The position numbers and the translations under genes were made by a program. A stretch of 64,000 nt of DNA from JAXGZG01 sp050952065 (GTDB taxonomy: Bacteria > Bacillota > Sulfobacillia > Fermentithermobacillales > Fermentithermobacillaceae): positions 62,001-126,000 of the forward strand of contig JBMNKF010000005.1 of the NCBI GenBank assembly GCA_050952065.1. Reading direction: 5' to 3'. A model generated the notes under the pieces. That model did not search any database. It was given only the letters and a program-made list of their open reading frames with translations, and had not been told where the DNA came from. How positions within the stretch are numbered: position 1 is the first letter of the stretch; each line of letters opens with the position of its first letter. This document shows, piece after piece, positions 18,706 through 26,746 of this stretch.

Positions 18706-19325
18706 TGTTGACTCCTGAGGTACAAGTCTGGATTAACGCTTTCTTCACCCTAGGCATTTTCTCGTTGGTGCTCTATGGAGATAACAAGGTCTTCCGCGTG
18801 TGTGAGGCTCTTTTGATTGGTGTTACTGCCGCCAACGGAATCGTCCTCTCATACCACAACTACATTAGGGCCACCATTGTGACCGACATCTTGGAAAAGG
18901 CGCGATATTCTCTGCTTATCCCGATCTTGATCGGTCTTCTAATGTACGCGAGGTTGACCAGGCGATACCAGTGGTTGTCCAGGATACCTTCGTCATTGTG
19001 GATTGGGGTCGGTGCAGGATACGCGTTTTCCAGGGGGCCCGCGTTGACGCTAAGCCTAGTGAAGGCTTCGTTTCTCAAACTCGACTCTATCAACAACGTG
19101 GTGTTCGTTATCGGGTTGGCGGCGGTAGTCATCTATTTCTATTTCACAGTATCCGGACAAAGCAGGATTCACGGTCAAATCTCGCAGGTCGGTAGGACTT
19201 TCATGCTCATATTCTTCGGAGCTCGGTTTGCTACAGGAGTCATGGGAAGAGTTAGCTTGCTGCTTGGAAGGCTTCAGTTCCTTCTCTATGACTGGCTTAA
19301 GGTTGGGGCAGGAGCCGCGAAATAG
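18705..19325 (+). CDS. Polytopic membrane protein; membrane cluster gene 4
   Basis: The 206-residue product has about six hydrophobic segments and short basic loops (for example RLTRRYQWLSR near residue 90). I do not recognise the family. It is coupled to gene 3 by a TAATG overlap and closes the four-gene run; the next gene, an S9 peptidase, starts about 80 bp later with its own ribosome site. The pattern of the cluster is anchored domain, polytopic, anchored domain, polytopic, as if two similar pairs form one complex. Confidence 0.6.
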   Translation: MLTPEVQVWINAFFTLGIFSLVLYGDNKVFRVCEALLIGVTAANGIVLSYHNYIRATIVTDILEKARYSLLIPILIGLLMYARLTRRYQWLSRIPSSLWIGVGAGYAFSRGPALTLSLVKASFLKLDSINNVVFVIGLAAVVIYFYFTVSGQSRIHGQISQVGRTFMLIFFGARFATGVMGRVSLLLGRLQFLLYDWLKVGAGAAK

Positions 19326-19406
19326 GTATCTAATTCTCGCGAGGCCGGCGCCAGTCCGTTTAGGGCCGGTGGCGGCCTTGCAGATTCCCACAGGAGGTTA
19401 TTGGGG

Positions 19407-21692
19407 ATGGGAAGCAGCACGTGTTGTCCTGAAAGGCAAATGCCAAGAGAAGACTACGTTAGGGCCGAACGATTTCTGGTCGGAAACGTCAAGAAGATGG
19501 CTTTTCGTCTCGAAGTAGTCCCTCAGTGGATTGGGGAGAGCAACAGGTTTTGGTACAAGGTGGATACCCGGGAAGGCAAGCGGTTCATGTTCGCAGACCC
19601 CGAGAAAGGTATCCACGGGGAGGCTTTCGATCACGTGGCCCTTGCCGCAAGGCTTTCCAAGACATTAGGAAAAGGCTTCACGCACGACAACCTTCCTTTT
19701 GATAGGGTTGATTTCTCCGATGACGGTGAGTCTATCAAGTTTTCCGTAAATGGATCCGTGTGGAAGTGCCAGTTGAGTACACTGGAGATCGAGCGTTCGG
19801 ACTCATGTCCTCCAGGACGTCCTGATGAAGTTGAGTCTCCCAACAAAGAATGGGTTGCTTTCGTCAAGGACCATAATCTGTACATCCGGAATACCGGTAC
19901 CGGAAAGGAAGTGGAATTGACAACAGACGGTAGGCCAGGTTTCGCGTATGCCGAGCCTTTTCCTTCGCCTATAGTGTCGGCTGGGCTTCTGAAGGGCGAA
20001 ATGGCGGATAGGGCAGTGAGGCCGTCTATCACGTGGTCGCCCGACTCGAGAAAAATCCTCACCTTCCGGATCGATGCTTCCAAGGCCAAGGAGTGCTATC
20101 TGGTTCAAGCAGTGCCTTCGGACGGGAGCAAGCGGCCCAAGATGTTCCCGTACGTGTATGGTCTTCCCGGAGACCAGGAGTGCGCTCTGGGCATTCCGGT
20201 TATTGTGGATATGGAAACAAAGACTCAGGTTCCCGTGGACACTGAGCCTGTGCAGCATCTTTTCTACGGTGCACCCAGAGTCTGGACCTATTGGACAAAA
20301 GGCGATAAACAGCGGATCATTTGGCTGAAGGTCGCCCGAGGTCGAAGAAGCTCCGAGATGCTTGAGGTTGACCCAGAGTCCGGGGCTACCAGAGTCCTCT
20401 TTGAGGAGAACGCCCCTAGCGGGGGCGACCTTCTCCAGGTATCGGTTTTGGGCGATGGCAAGGAAATTGTCTGGCTGTCCCAGCGCGATGGTTGGACGCA
20501 CCTGTACCTGTACGACGGAGAGACGGGCGAGGTCAAGAACCAGATAACATCGGGGACCTTTGTTGTCCGCGAGATCAAATGGGTTGATGAGGCAAAACGC
20601 GTGATCTACTTTACTGCTTGCGGGAAAGAACAAGGCCGTGATCCCTACTACCAGCACTTGTATCGAGTGAATCTCGATGGAACTGATTTGAGACTTCTCA
20701 CTCCCGAAGATGCAGAGCACCAAGTGAGCATCTCTCCGGGGGGAGACTATTTTGTTGATACCTATTCCAGAGTTGACCTTTCTCCCAAGACCGTCCTTCG
20801 TTCGGTTGATGGCGATCTGGTCAGAGTCTTGGAGGAAGCGGACATTGAGTTCTTGCTGGCCACCGGTTGGAAGTATCCCGAAAGGTTCAAAGCCAAAGCC
20901 AGAGATGGGATTACCGATATCTACGGTGTCATCTTCAAACCGTCAAACTTCGATCCACAGAAGAAGTATCCGGTGCTGGAGGGCAACTATTCGGGCCCTC
21001 AGACGATTCGTACGCCCAAAGCATTTCCCAGCGGGAAGAGTGCAGTGGGCTTTTGGCAGGATCAAGCTTTGGCTGAACTGGGATTCATAGTTGTCACAGT
21101 TGACGGGCTTGGTATGAACTACAGGTCAAGAGCTTTCCAAGACTTTGCCTTTAAAAACCTGGGAGACGGCGGTTTTCCAGATCACATTGCCGCTTTTCGG
21201 CAGTTGGCAGACAGCCGCCCGTACATGGACCTTAGCCGCGTTGGCATCTACGGCAGTTCGGCAGGGGGATACGCTTCGGCTCGCGCCATCCTAACCCACC
21301 CCGACTTCTATAGGGTAGCGGTCGTCTGGGCCGGCAATCATGATCACAGAATCGACAAGGCCGGCTGGGTCGAAAGGTACATGGGCACAGAGGTCGGCGA
21401 GCACTACGAAGAACAGTCCAATCCGGCTCAAGCTAAAAACTTGGTTGGTAGACTTCTTATCATGCACGGTGACATGGACGAGAACGTTCCTCCGGCCGCG
21501 TCCATGCAGCTGGTGGACGCCCTGATTAAGGCAAATAAGGAATTCGATTTTCTCATGCTGCCCAACGGCGTTCACGGTTCGGGGCGCACTCATCCGTACA
21601 TCGTCCGAAAGAGATGGGACTATTTTGTAAGGCACCTCTTGGGTATCGAGCCGCCTCGAGGATACGCCATTACTGAATCGAGTTTGGAGTAG
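19407..21692 (+). CDS. S9 family prolyl oligopeptidase (DPP-type)
   Basis: The product of about 761 residues has an N-terminal beta-propeller-like region (about 1-500, with repeated TWSPDSRK, GDGKEIVWLSQRDG and SPGGDYFVD blade motifs) and a C-terminal alpha/beta-hydrolase domain. The catalytic triad is visible: Ser618 in GSSAGG, Asp691 in HGDMDENVP, and His723 in GVHGSG. The architecture fits dipeptidyl-peptidase IV or acylaminoacyl-peptidase relatives that cleave short peptides. No signal peptide is seen, so it is probably cytoplasmic. The frame opens at TTG 19401, but AGGAGG at 19392-19397 fits the ATG at 19407 better. Confidence 0.9.
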   Translation: MGSSTCCPERQMPREDYVRAERFLVGNVKKMAFRLEVVPQWIGESNRFWYKVDTREGKRFMFADPEKGIHGEAFDHVALAARLSKTLGKGFTHDNLPFDRVDFSDDGESIKFSVNGSVWKCQLSTLEIERSDSCPPGRPDEVESPNKEWVAFVKDHNLYIRNTGTGKEVELTTDGRPGFAYAEPFPSPIVSAGLLKGEMADRAVRPSITWSPDSRKILTFRIDASKAKECYLVQAVPSDGSKRPKMFPYVYGLPGDQECALGIPVIVDMETKTQVPVDTEPVQHLFYGAPRVWTYWTKGDKQRIIWLKVARGRRSSEMLEVDPESGATRVLFEENAPSGGDLLQVSVLGDGKEIVWLSQRDGWTHLYLYDGETGEVKNQITSGTFVVREIKWVDEAKRVIYFTACGKEQGRDPYYQHLYRVNLDGTDLRLLTPEDAEHQVSISPGGDYFVDTYSRVDLSPKTVLRSVDGDLVRVLEEADIEFLLATGWKYPERFKAKARDGITDIYGVIFKPSNFDPQKKYPVLEGNYSGPQTIRTPKAFPSGKSAVGFWQDQALAELGFIVVTVDGLGMNYRSRAFQDFAFKNLGDGGFPDHIAAFRQLADSRPYMDLSRVGIYGSSAGGYASARAILTHPDFYRVAVVWAGNHDHRIDKAGWVERYMGTEVGEHYEEQSNPAQAKNLVGRLLIMHGDMDENVPPAASMQLVDALIKANKEFDFLMLPNGVHGSGRTHPYIVRKRWDYFVRHLLGIEPPRGYAITESSLE

Positions 21693-21767
21693 GATATGCC
21701 TGCACTACAAGGTACGTCCGACGGGACTTGTGTGCCAGCCGCGTAGGGCATAGGGACACGACGAATG

Positions 21768-21818
21768 CTTTCTCCGCGCCTTCCTAGGAGGGTTATCTCC
21801 TCGGCAAGGCGCGGAAAG
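21768..21818. terminator. Long hairpin between S9 peptidase and aldolase genes
   Basis: CCGCGCCTT (21774-21782) pairs perfectly with AAGGCGCGG (21806-21814) and the stem extends with CTTTC/GAAAG around one mismatch. The loop holds a smaller AGGAG/CTCCT stem. It lies between convergent genes and may terminate both; neither side has a clean T-run. Confidence 0.45.
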
Positions 21819-21824
21819 TGTTCT

Positions 21825-22523
21825 TCATACAGATTTTCCCTCTTGAGCCTTATCTCTGATGCTGTGGGCCGCATCTTGAGGAATCTTCGTGCATCTTCCC
21901 GCTACACGTGCCAGGTATGCAATCTTGGCACCTTCCTCAACATACCCCGCACAAGTCAAAGCCTCTTCGACTGTAGCACCGACGCACAAGACACCGTGGT
22001 TTTGCAGGAGTACGGCTTTCCCTCGTGGGCCCAGGCTCTGGGTGGCCCGGATGGCCAGTTCACGGGAGCCCGGCATCAGAAAAGGAGATACGGGCACCGG
22101 GCCGTATACCGCCAACGGGATCGTAACCGTGGGGATACCTTCGCCCATCACAGAGAACACGGTGGCGAACGTCGAGTGAGTGTGAACTACGCCGTGTACG
22201 TCGTTTCTGGTCCGGTACACCTCTGTATGCAAAGGGGTTTCCGATGAAGGCTTTCTCCCTTCCTTGGCCTCCACGACTTGGCCACGTATGTCTATGATAG
22301 GCAGGTCCTCAGGGCATAGTGTGTCGTAAGGGATTCCCGACGGAGTTATGGCAACCAGACCGGTCTGCGAGTCTCGTGCCGATACGTTGCCTGACGTTCC
22401 GATAATGAGTCCGAGGCGTGCTGATTCCTTGGCTGTGTTGAGCACCCGCTCTCTGAGCTCCTGCATTCTCAAAGACTCTAGTTGCGAGATACTCGGATGC
22501 TTTCTTGGCTGTTGGTCTTGCAT
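21825..22523 (-). CDS. Class II aldolase/adducin family protein
   Basis: The 232-residue protein belongs to the zinc-dependent class II aldolase/adducin family, which includes L-fuculose-phosphate aldolase and L-ribulose-5-phosphate 4-epimerase. Visible residues are the GTSGNVSAR substrate loop, the conserved Glu in SSETPLH, the zinc ligands in VVHTHS, and the third His in LLQNHGVL. The length is normal. It is a lone gene, so the substrate cannot be read from its neighbours; a phosphorylated ketose is likely. The sugar locus at 51-59 kb has a different type of class II aldolase. Confidence 0.85.
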   Translation of the reverse strand: MQDQQPRKHPSISQLESLRMQELRERVLNTAKESARLGLIIGTSGNVSARDSQTGLVAITPSGIPYDTLCPEDLPIIDIRGQVVEAKEGRKPSSETPLHTEVYRTRNDVHGVVHTHSTFATVFSVMGEGIPTVTIPLAVYGPVPVSPFLMPGSRELAIRATQSLGPRGKAVLLQNHGVLCVGATVEEALTCAGYVEEGAKIAYLARVAGRCTKIPQDAAHSIRDKAQEGKSV

Positions 22524-22727
22524 GATGCTTCTCCTTCCGCCTTAGCTCTCTACCCAACTCTAGTGGATTAAGATTAACCCACGGGAATGCTTTGACTCAA
22601 CTTGACTGTCATGGCTTTGCCAACCGTACGCGGACCATGAACCAGATATCGGTAGGTCCCATGCATCCTTGACCCAGAATCGGTCTTGTGATTCTCTTGT
22701 GAGGATAGTGACGGGAGGCTGACTGAG

Positions 22728-23051
22728 ATGGCTTGCAAACGTGATGACAACGAAAACAGGGAGTATGAGGCTAAAGATTGGGCTGAGATGTGGAATGAAG
22801 TCCAAGGAATCAGCGCTGCCTTAGCGTCAGCAATGCATAAAGGCCCCAGTGACCCGGAGGTTCAGTGCAACGTTGACCGTCTGCTGACCTTGATTAACCA
22901 AAGATTCTTCCAGTGCAGCATAGACATGTTTAGAGGCATAGGGGACCTTTGCGCCGCTTCGGGCAGACTCAGAGAGCACTTTGACAGGGTAAAGCCTGGA
23001 CTTAGTGAGTTTGTTAGGGCGTCCATATACGAGTATTGCAGCCGCAAGTAA
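22728..23051 (+). CDS. Stand-alone TipAS-like ligand-binding domain
   Basis: The 107-residue protein looks like the TipAS antibiotic-recognition domain found at the C-terminus of MerR-type regulators such as TipAL, Mta and SkgA. The pattern GPSDPEVQ...LINQRFFQCS...MFRGIGD...PGLSEFVRASI is the family signature. There is no DNA-binding helix-turn-helix and none is encoded just upstream, so this is a domain alone; TipAS itself is known as an internally initiated free product. The ribosome site GGGAGG is 10 nt before the ATG. It might bind peptide-like antibiotics, as in relatives, or another small ligand. The gene runs in the same direction as the M55 peptidase gene 78 bp later. Confidence 0.75.
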   Translation: MACKRDDNENREYEAKDWAEMWNEVQGISAALASAMHKGPSDPEVQCNVDRLLTLINQRFFQCSIDMFRGIGDLCAASGRLREHFDRVKPGLSEFVRASIYEYCSRK

Positions 23052-23128
23052 GAGAGCGAAAGGAAAGAACAAGAAAGAGTAAGAAAAAGCAAGAGAAAGC
23101 AAGAGGAAGGGATCGAGGAGGTGGTCTT
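23050..23128 (+). other. Purine-rich tract before the M55 gene
   Basis: The gap between the TipAS-like gene and the M55 peptidase gene is almost all purine on the plus strand, with many copies of short AAGAGAA/GAAAG-type words, ending in the ribosome site GAGGAGGTGG. The open frame that runs through it encodes only a Lys/Arg/Glu-rich stretch. A leader or structural role is possible, but nothing specific can be assigned. Confidence 0.5.
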
Positions 23129-23956
23129 ATGAAAGTCTACATATCTGTGGACATGGAAGGCGGAACAGGTATAGCCAGCGCCCTTCATATGAAGGACTCA
23201 GGTTACGCCAGGATGGTGAAGATGCTCACTGCCGAGGTCAACCACGCCATACAGGGAGCGTTTGAAGCAGGGGCAACAGAAGTCTTGGTCAATGATGCTC
23301 ACGGGAGCATGACCAACATTCTCATTGAGGACCTGGATGAGCGGGCTGAACTGATAAGCGGCAGCAACAAGCATCTGTGTCAGATGGAAGGTATTGACGA
23401 GACATACGATGCGGTGTTCTTCATCGGATACCACGCTCACGAAGGCAATGGGGACGCAGTGCTCAACCACACTATCATGGGTTCTGTGGTAACCGAGATA
23501 CGCAGGAACGGCGAAGTGGTAGGGGAGACCGCCATTAACGCCGGTATAGCAGGGGCATACGGTGTTCCTGTGGTGTTAGTCGCCGGCGATGATGCTGTGT
23601 GTGCCGAGGCCAGGCGATTCCTGGGCGATATAGAGACGGTGGTCACCAAGAAAGCTATCGATAGGTACGCAGCCAGGGTCTTGCCGCCCAATCGAGTGCA
23701 GAAAATGATGAGGGAGACCGCGAAGCGAGCGTTGGAGCGCAAAGATATCCGGCCCCACGCCATCACCGGCCCCGTTGAGTTTCAGATTACGACCAAACTA
23801 ACCAGTATGGCACACATGTGCTGCCTGTTCCCAAACGTAGAGCGCAGAGGGCCCAAAGTCATAGCTGTGAAGGCTCCAGACTACATAGGAGCGTATAAGC
23901 AGCTTCTGGGTTGTCTCATTATCGCAAAAGATGCCGCAACGGGGTGGCTTGGGTAA
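23129..23956 (+). CDS. DppA-like D-aminopeptidase (M55)
   Basis: The 275-residue protein is an M55 peptidase, related to DppA of Bacillus subtilis, a zinc aminopeptidase for D-amino-acid peptides. The zinc-site motifs are at the expected places: SVDMEG (Asp8, Glu10), NDAHGSM (His near 60) and GYHAHEG (His near 104). DppA enzymes may help to recycle peptidoglycan peptides. The longest frame starts at 23036 inside a purine-rich tract, but GAGGAGGTGG lies just before the ATG at 23129, where the conserved N-terminus begins. The peptide ABC transporter that often accompanies dppA is about 20 kb away. Confidence 0.9.
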   Translation: MKVYISVDMEGGTGIASALHMKDSGYARMVKMLTAEVNHAIQGAFEAGATEVLVNDAHGSMTNILIEDLDERAELISGSNKHLCQMEGIDETYDAVFFIGYHAHEGNGDAVLNHTIMGSVVTEIRRNGEVVGETAINAGIAGAYGVPVVLVAGDDAVCAEARRFLGDIETVVTKKAIDRYAARVLPPNRVQKMMRETAKRALERKDIRPHAITGPVEFQITTKLTSMAHMCCLFPNVERRGPKVIAVKAPDYIGAYKQLLGCLIIAKDAATGWLG

Positions 23957-24005
23957 GCGGCCCGGTTCGCGGGTTTGAAATCGGCGTCGTTGCGCCAAAT
24001 CCTAG

Positions 24006-24049
24006 GCCGGGAGATCCCGGTGCATTCTTGAGGCTTTGGGTCTCCCGGC
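24006..24049. terminator. Hairpin between convergent M55 and repeat-protein genes
   Basis: GCCGGGAGATCCC (24006-24018) pairs with GGGTCTCCCGGC (24038-24049) with one bulged T, a very GC-rich stem. It lies in the convergent gap and could end both transcripts, though no long T-run follows on either strand. Confidence 0.45.
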
Positions 24050-24066
24050 TGTACGTTTCCCGACCA

Positions 24067-25227
24067 TTAGTCGGTTTGGACTGTCAGTTCGCTGTGCCTG
24101 AAAGTGTTGGCCCCCAGGAAGGTGCTGGAACTCAGCGGAGCGGATTGCCCTTGTGTCCTTGTTGCTGTCCAGGCTGTGAACGTACCTGCCGTGCCCACGA
24201 ATTCTACTTCGTACAGGAGCGGAGGTCTGTCGAAGATGAACGTCCTGGCGCACTTGCATTGAAGAGTAAGAGTTGTTGTGGCGCACATGGTCCTGCGGTC
24301 GGGACAGGTACCGATATCGAAGACCTTGATCGCCACTGTCTGTGTCGAGTTGGTCACGTTGAGAACTGCGACTACAAGACTTCCGGCCGAGTTGTCGGTG
24401 ACAACGGGCCCGGTGGAAAGACTCCCCGATACGCCGGGAATTAGGCGATCGAGTTTGCACTCGATATCGTGAATCTCGTTCTTTATCTCGGGGAGACCGT
24501 AGCATGGGTTGTTGATCTCGCACTCGATCTCTCGGATCTCGTGCTTGATTTCGGGAAGACCGAAGTCTTCGTTACCGAGTATCTCCTCGATGCAGCTCAG
24601 TGTGTTTTCGATACCGCAAAGCGCCGACTCAATGTCGTGAATCTCTCTCTTGATCTCACACAGACCGAAATCTTCATTGCCTAGAATCGCCTCGATATCG
24701 TGGACTTCTTGTCTTATCTCGGCGAGACCGTAACATGGGTTGTTGATCTCGCGTTCGAGGTCTCGGATTTCCTGTTTTATCTCGGCCAAACCATATGAAG
24801 GGTTATTCAGCTGGCACTGGATGTCCCGGATTTCGTCTTTTATTTCGGCGAGGCCGAACTGAGGGTTTTCAAGTATGCCCTCGATTTCCCGGAGAGTTCT
24901 CTTGATGTCGCCCAATACACACTGGCCCTGGCCAAGAGCCGCCTCAATGCAGCGTACTTCATGCTTGATTTCGGCTAGCCCGAAGCGGGGGCTATTAATC
25001 TTGCACTGGATGTCCCTGATCCCCATGAGAAGTCTTCTGAGCGCTTGCATCAGCGGTCGGTCTCCGCGCGAACGTCTGCGACCGCAGTTGGTGTCGCCGT
25101 CTCCTATGCAATCGGACTCGGTTTCGCCACAGCATTCTTGTTGTGTCTCGTCAGAACCTCGATCTAGCTGCTCCTTGAGCCAAGAGAACACCGATTGTCT
25201 CTCGCCGCTCGTATTCACACTATCCAA
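24067..25227 (-). CDS. Coiled-coil protein of 21-residue GLxEIK repeats, Cys-rich
   Basis: The 386-residue product has a Cys/Asp-rich N-terminus (about 1-58), a repeat region (about 60-262) and a C-terminal Thr/Val/Ser-rich, probably beta-sheet domain (about 266-386). The repeat is 21 residues, three heptads, with the core FGLxEIKxEIxxIE and Asn-Pro-x-Tyr or Asn-Glu-Asp-Phe at the joints. GL pairs fall at about residues 83, 125, 146, 167, 188, 223 and 244, with weaker copies between. No signal peptide or membrane segment is seen. I do not recognise a function; a structural surface or spore-layer role is only a guess. Confidence 0.75.
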   Translation of the reverse strand: MDSVNTSGERQSVFSWLKEQLDRGSDETQQECCGETESDCIGDGDTNCGRRRSRGDRPLMQALRRLLMGIRDIQCKINSPRFGLAEIKHEVRCIEAALGQGQCVLGDIKRTLREIEGILENPQFGLAEIKDEIRDIQCQLNNPSYGLAEIKQEIRDLEREINNPCYGLAEIRQEVHDIEAILGNEDFGLCEIKREIHDIESALCGIENTLSCIEEILGNEDFGLPEIKHEIREIECEINNPCYGLPEIKNEIHDIECKLDRLIPGVSGSLSTGPVVTDNSAGSLVVAVLNVTNSTQTVAIKVFDIGTCPDRRTMCATTTLTLQCKCARTFIFDRPPLLYEVEFVGTAGTFTAWTATRTQGQSAPLSSSTFLGANTFRHSELTVQTD

Positions 25228-25382
25228 AGGTTCGACCCTCCCCTTTTCGCTTATGTCAACTTCAGAACAGGATATGCCTCGGGGGAGCAGGATGTGTGCG
25301 CATTGCGCAGGTGGAACACTTGATGCCCATATGGTACGGCCGTGGAGTCGTTACGATGTGGAACTATCAGAAACCTAGTACA

Positions 25383-25421
25383 CAAAAAGACAGGCCTTCC
25401 CGCGTTGCACGGAGGCCTGTC
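25383..25421 (-). terminator. Intrinsic terminator of the M24 peptidase gene
   Basis: On the minus strand GACAGGCC pairs with GGCCTGTC, with further pairs inside and one bulge, and is followed directly by TTTTTGTG. It stands 60 bp past the stop of the M24 gene at 25484. Confidence 0.75.
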
Positions 25422-25483
25422 GAGAGTTCCCGGGTAGGTTCCCGGTCTTCACTGGTGAAGTGAAGAAAAGGGTTCAGCGGTAT

Positions 25484-26593
25484 TCAGTCAATGATCACCA
25501 GGTCGCGGCTGTAGTTGGTGAACCGCTCGCAGCCAGTGTCAGTGACGATTACGCAGTCCTCGATGCGGACGCCGTATCGTCCCGGGATATAGATGCCCGG
25601 TTCAACGCTGAACGTCAGTCCTGGGTCGACCACAAGCGTGTTGCCTTCCACCATGCTGGGTTCTTCGTGACCTTCGAGCCCGATCCCGTGACCCGTCCGG
25701 TGGATGAAGTACTGACCGTATCCCGCATCCTCAATGATCTTTCGGGCTATTCGGTCAACATCTTGGCAAGTCATGCCCGGCTTAATAGAGTCAACGGTGG
25801 CCTCTTGAGCTTTTCTTACGATGTCATAGATTTTCACATACTCGGCGTCGGGCTTTCCCACGAAGACCGTGCGGGTCATGTCCGATTTGTAGAGTCTCCA
25901 GAAGCCTCCGAAGTCTAGAACCACGGAGTCGCCTCGCTGGATGACCTTATCGGTCGCCCTATAGTGGGGCTGAGCGCTGTACACGCCTGAACCCACAACC
26001 GCGTTCCGCCCTGACGAGCTGACGCCCAGTTCCTTGAAGCCACGATCGATGACATCGGAGACGGACAGTTCGGTCACGCCGGGTCGAACCGCTGCTATGG
26101 CCATATCCATCACCTTGTCTGTGGCGGCCCCGATGTACATCATGTATTCCTTTTCCTCGTTGGACTTGAGCCGTCGAAGTACCGACATGTAGTCCCCGCC
26201 CGGGACGAACTTGGCTTGAGGCAGCCTGGCCTGCAACTTTAGGAGGAACGTGCTCCACATGGAGTCATCCACAGCGAACTTGGCCCCGCCAAGCCCCGAG
26301 TCCTTTATTGCCTTGGCGAGTTTGTCCAAGGGTTCCTCTCCGTCCGACCAGGTGATCACGCTGGGGATCCAACTCTCCTCGCGGATCTGAGTCGCGTACA
26401 GATCGTTCACCACAAGGATTGGCTCGCCTGTAACCGGGATGAAGAGCCCCAAGTACCTGGGATCTGGATCCTCATAGAAACCGGCGAAGTAATAAAGGTT
26501 TCGCGATGCGGTGGTGATGTAACCTCCAACCCCGTCCGCCTCCATCAGGCGACGAAGGTTAGACACCCTTGTTTCGTATGCTTTGCTGTCCAT
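25484..26593 (-). CDS. M24 family aminopeptidase (Xaa-Pro dipeptidase-like)
   Basis: The 369-residue protein has the two-domain creatinase/prolidase layout. The N-terminal domain covers about residues 1-130, and the C-terminal pita-bread domain carries the dinuclear metal site. Ligands visible are Asp in VVLDFGG, Asp in SDMTRTVF, His in HRTGHGIGLEGHE, Glu in TFSVEPGIYIPG and Glu in RIEDCV. It should remove an N-terminal residue before proline or split Xaa-Pro dipeptides in the cytoplasm. AAGGAGGT precedes the ATG. It is a single-gene unit with a clear terminator, and is one of five M24 sequences in this window. Confidence 0.92.
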   Translation of the reverse strand: MDSKAYETRVSNLRRLMEADGVGGYITTASRNLYYFAGFYEDPDPRYLGLFIPVTGEPILVVNDLYATQIREESWIPSVITWSDGEEPLDKLAKAIKDSGLGGAKFAVDDSMWSTFLLKLQARLPQAKFVPGGDYMSVLRRLKSNEEKEYMMYIGAATDKVMDMAIAAVRPGVTELSVSDVIDRGFKELGVSSSGRNAVVGSGVYSAQPHYRATDKVIQRGDSVVLDFGGFWRLYKSDMTRTVFVGKPDAEYVKIYDIVRKAQEATVDSIKPGMTCQDVDRIARKIIEDAGYGQYFIHRTGHGIGLEGHEEPSMVEGNTLVVDPGLTFSVEPGIYIPGRYGVRIEDCVIVTDTGCERFTNYSRDLVIID

Positions 26594-26668
26594 CTACAGG
26601 ACCTCCTTGTTGAGTTTCCCAGAGACCTAGAGTACGTTTTCGCCGTGAAGAGAGCGGAGCCCTTCGCA

Positions 26669-26708
26669 TTAAGGAATGCTTAAGGAAATCCGCTCAGTGT
26701 TGTTAAGG
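26669..26708 (+). promoter_or_regulatory. TTAAGG direct repeats upstream of the Bce-like module
   Basis: TTAAGG occurs at 26669-26674, 26680-26685 and 26703-26708. The first two are exactly 11 bp apart and the third 23 bp further on, close to two helical turns. OmpR/PhoB-family regulators bind direct repeats with an 11-bp period, so this is a likely site for the response regulator encoded downstream. Confidence 0.45.
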
Positions 26709-26746
26709 GTGATCCCCTAGAATGCCGTGTGGAGGCGATTACAGTC

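Noticed and set aside
16450..19325. ABC or ECF transporter for the membrane cluster
   Set aside because: No ATP-binding motif is found in any of the four proteins, and no ATPase gene adjoins.
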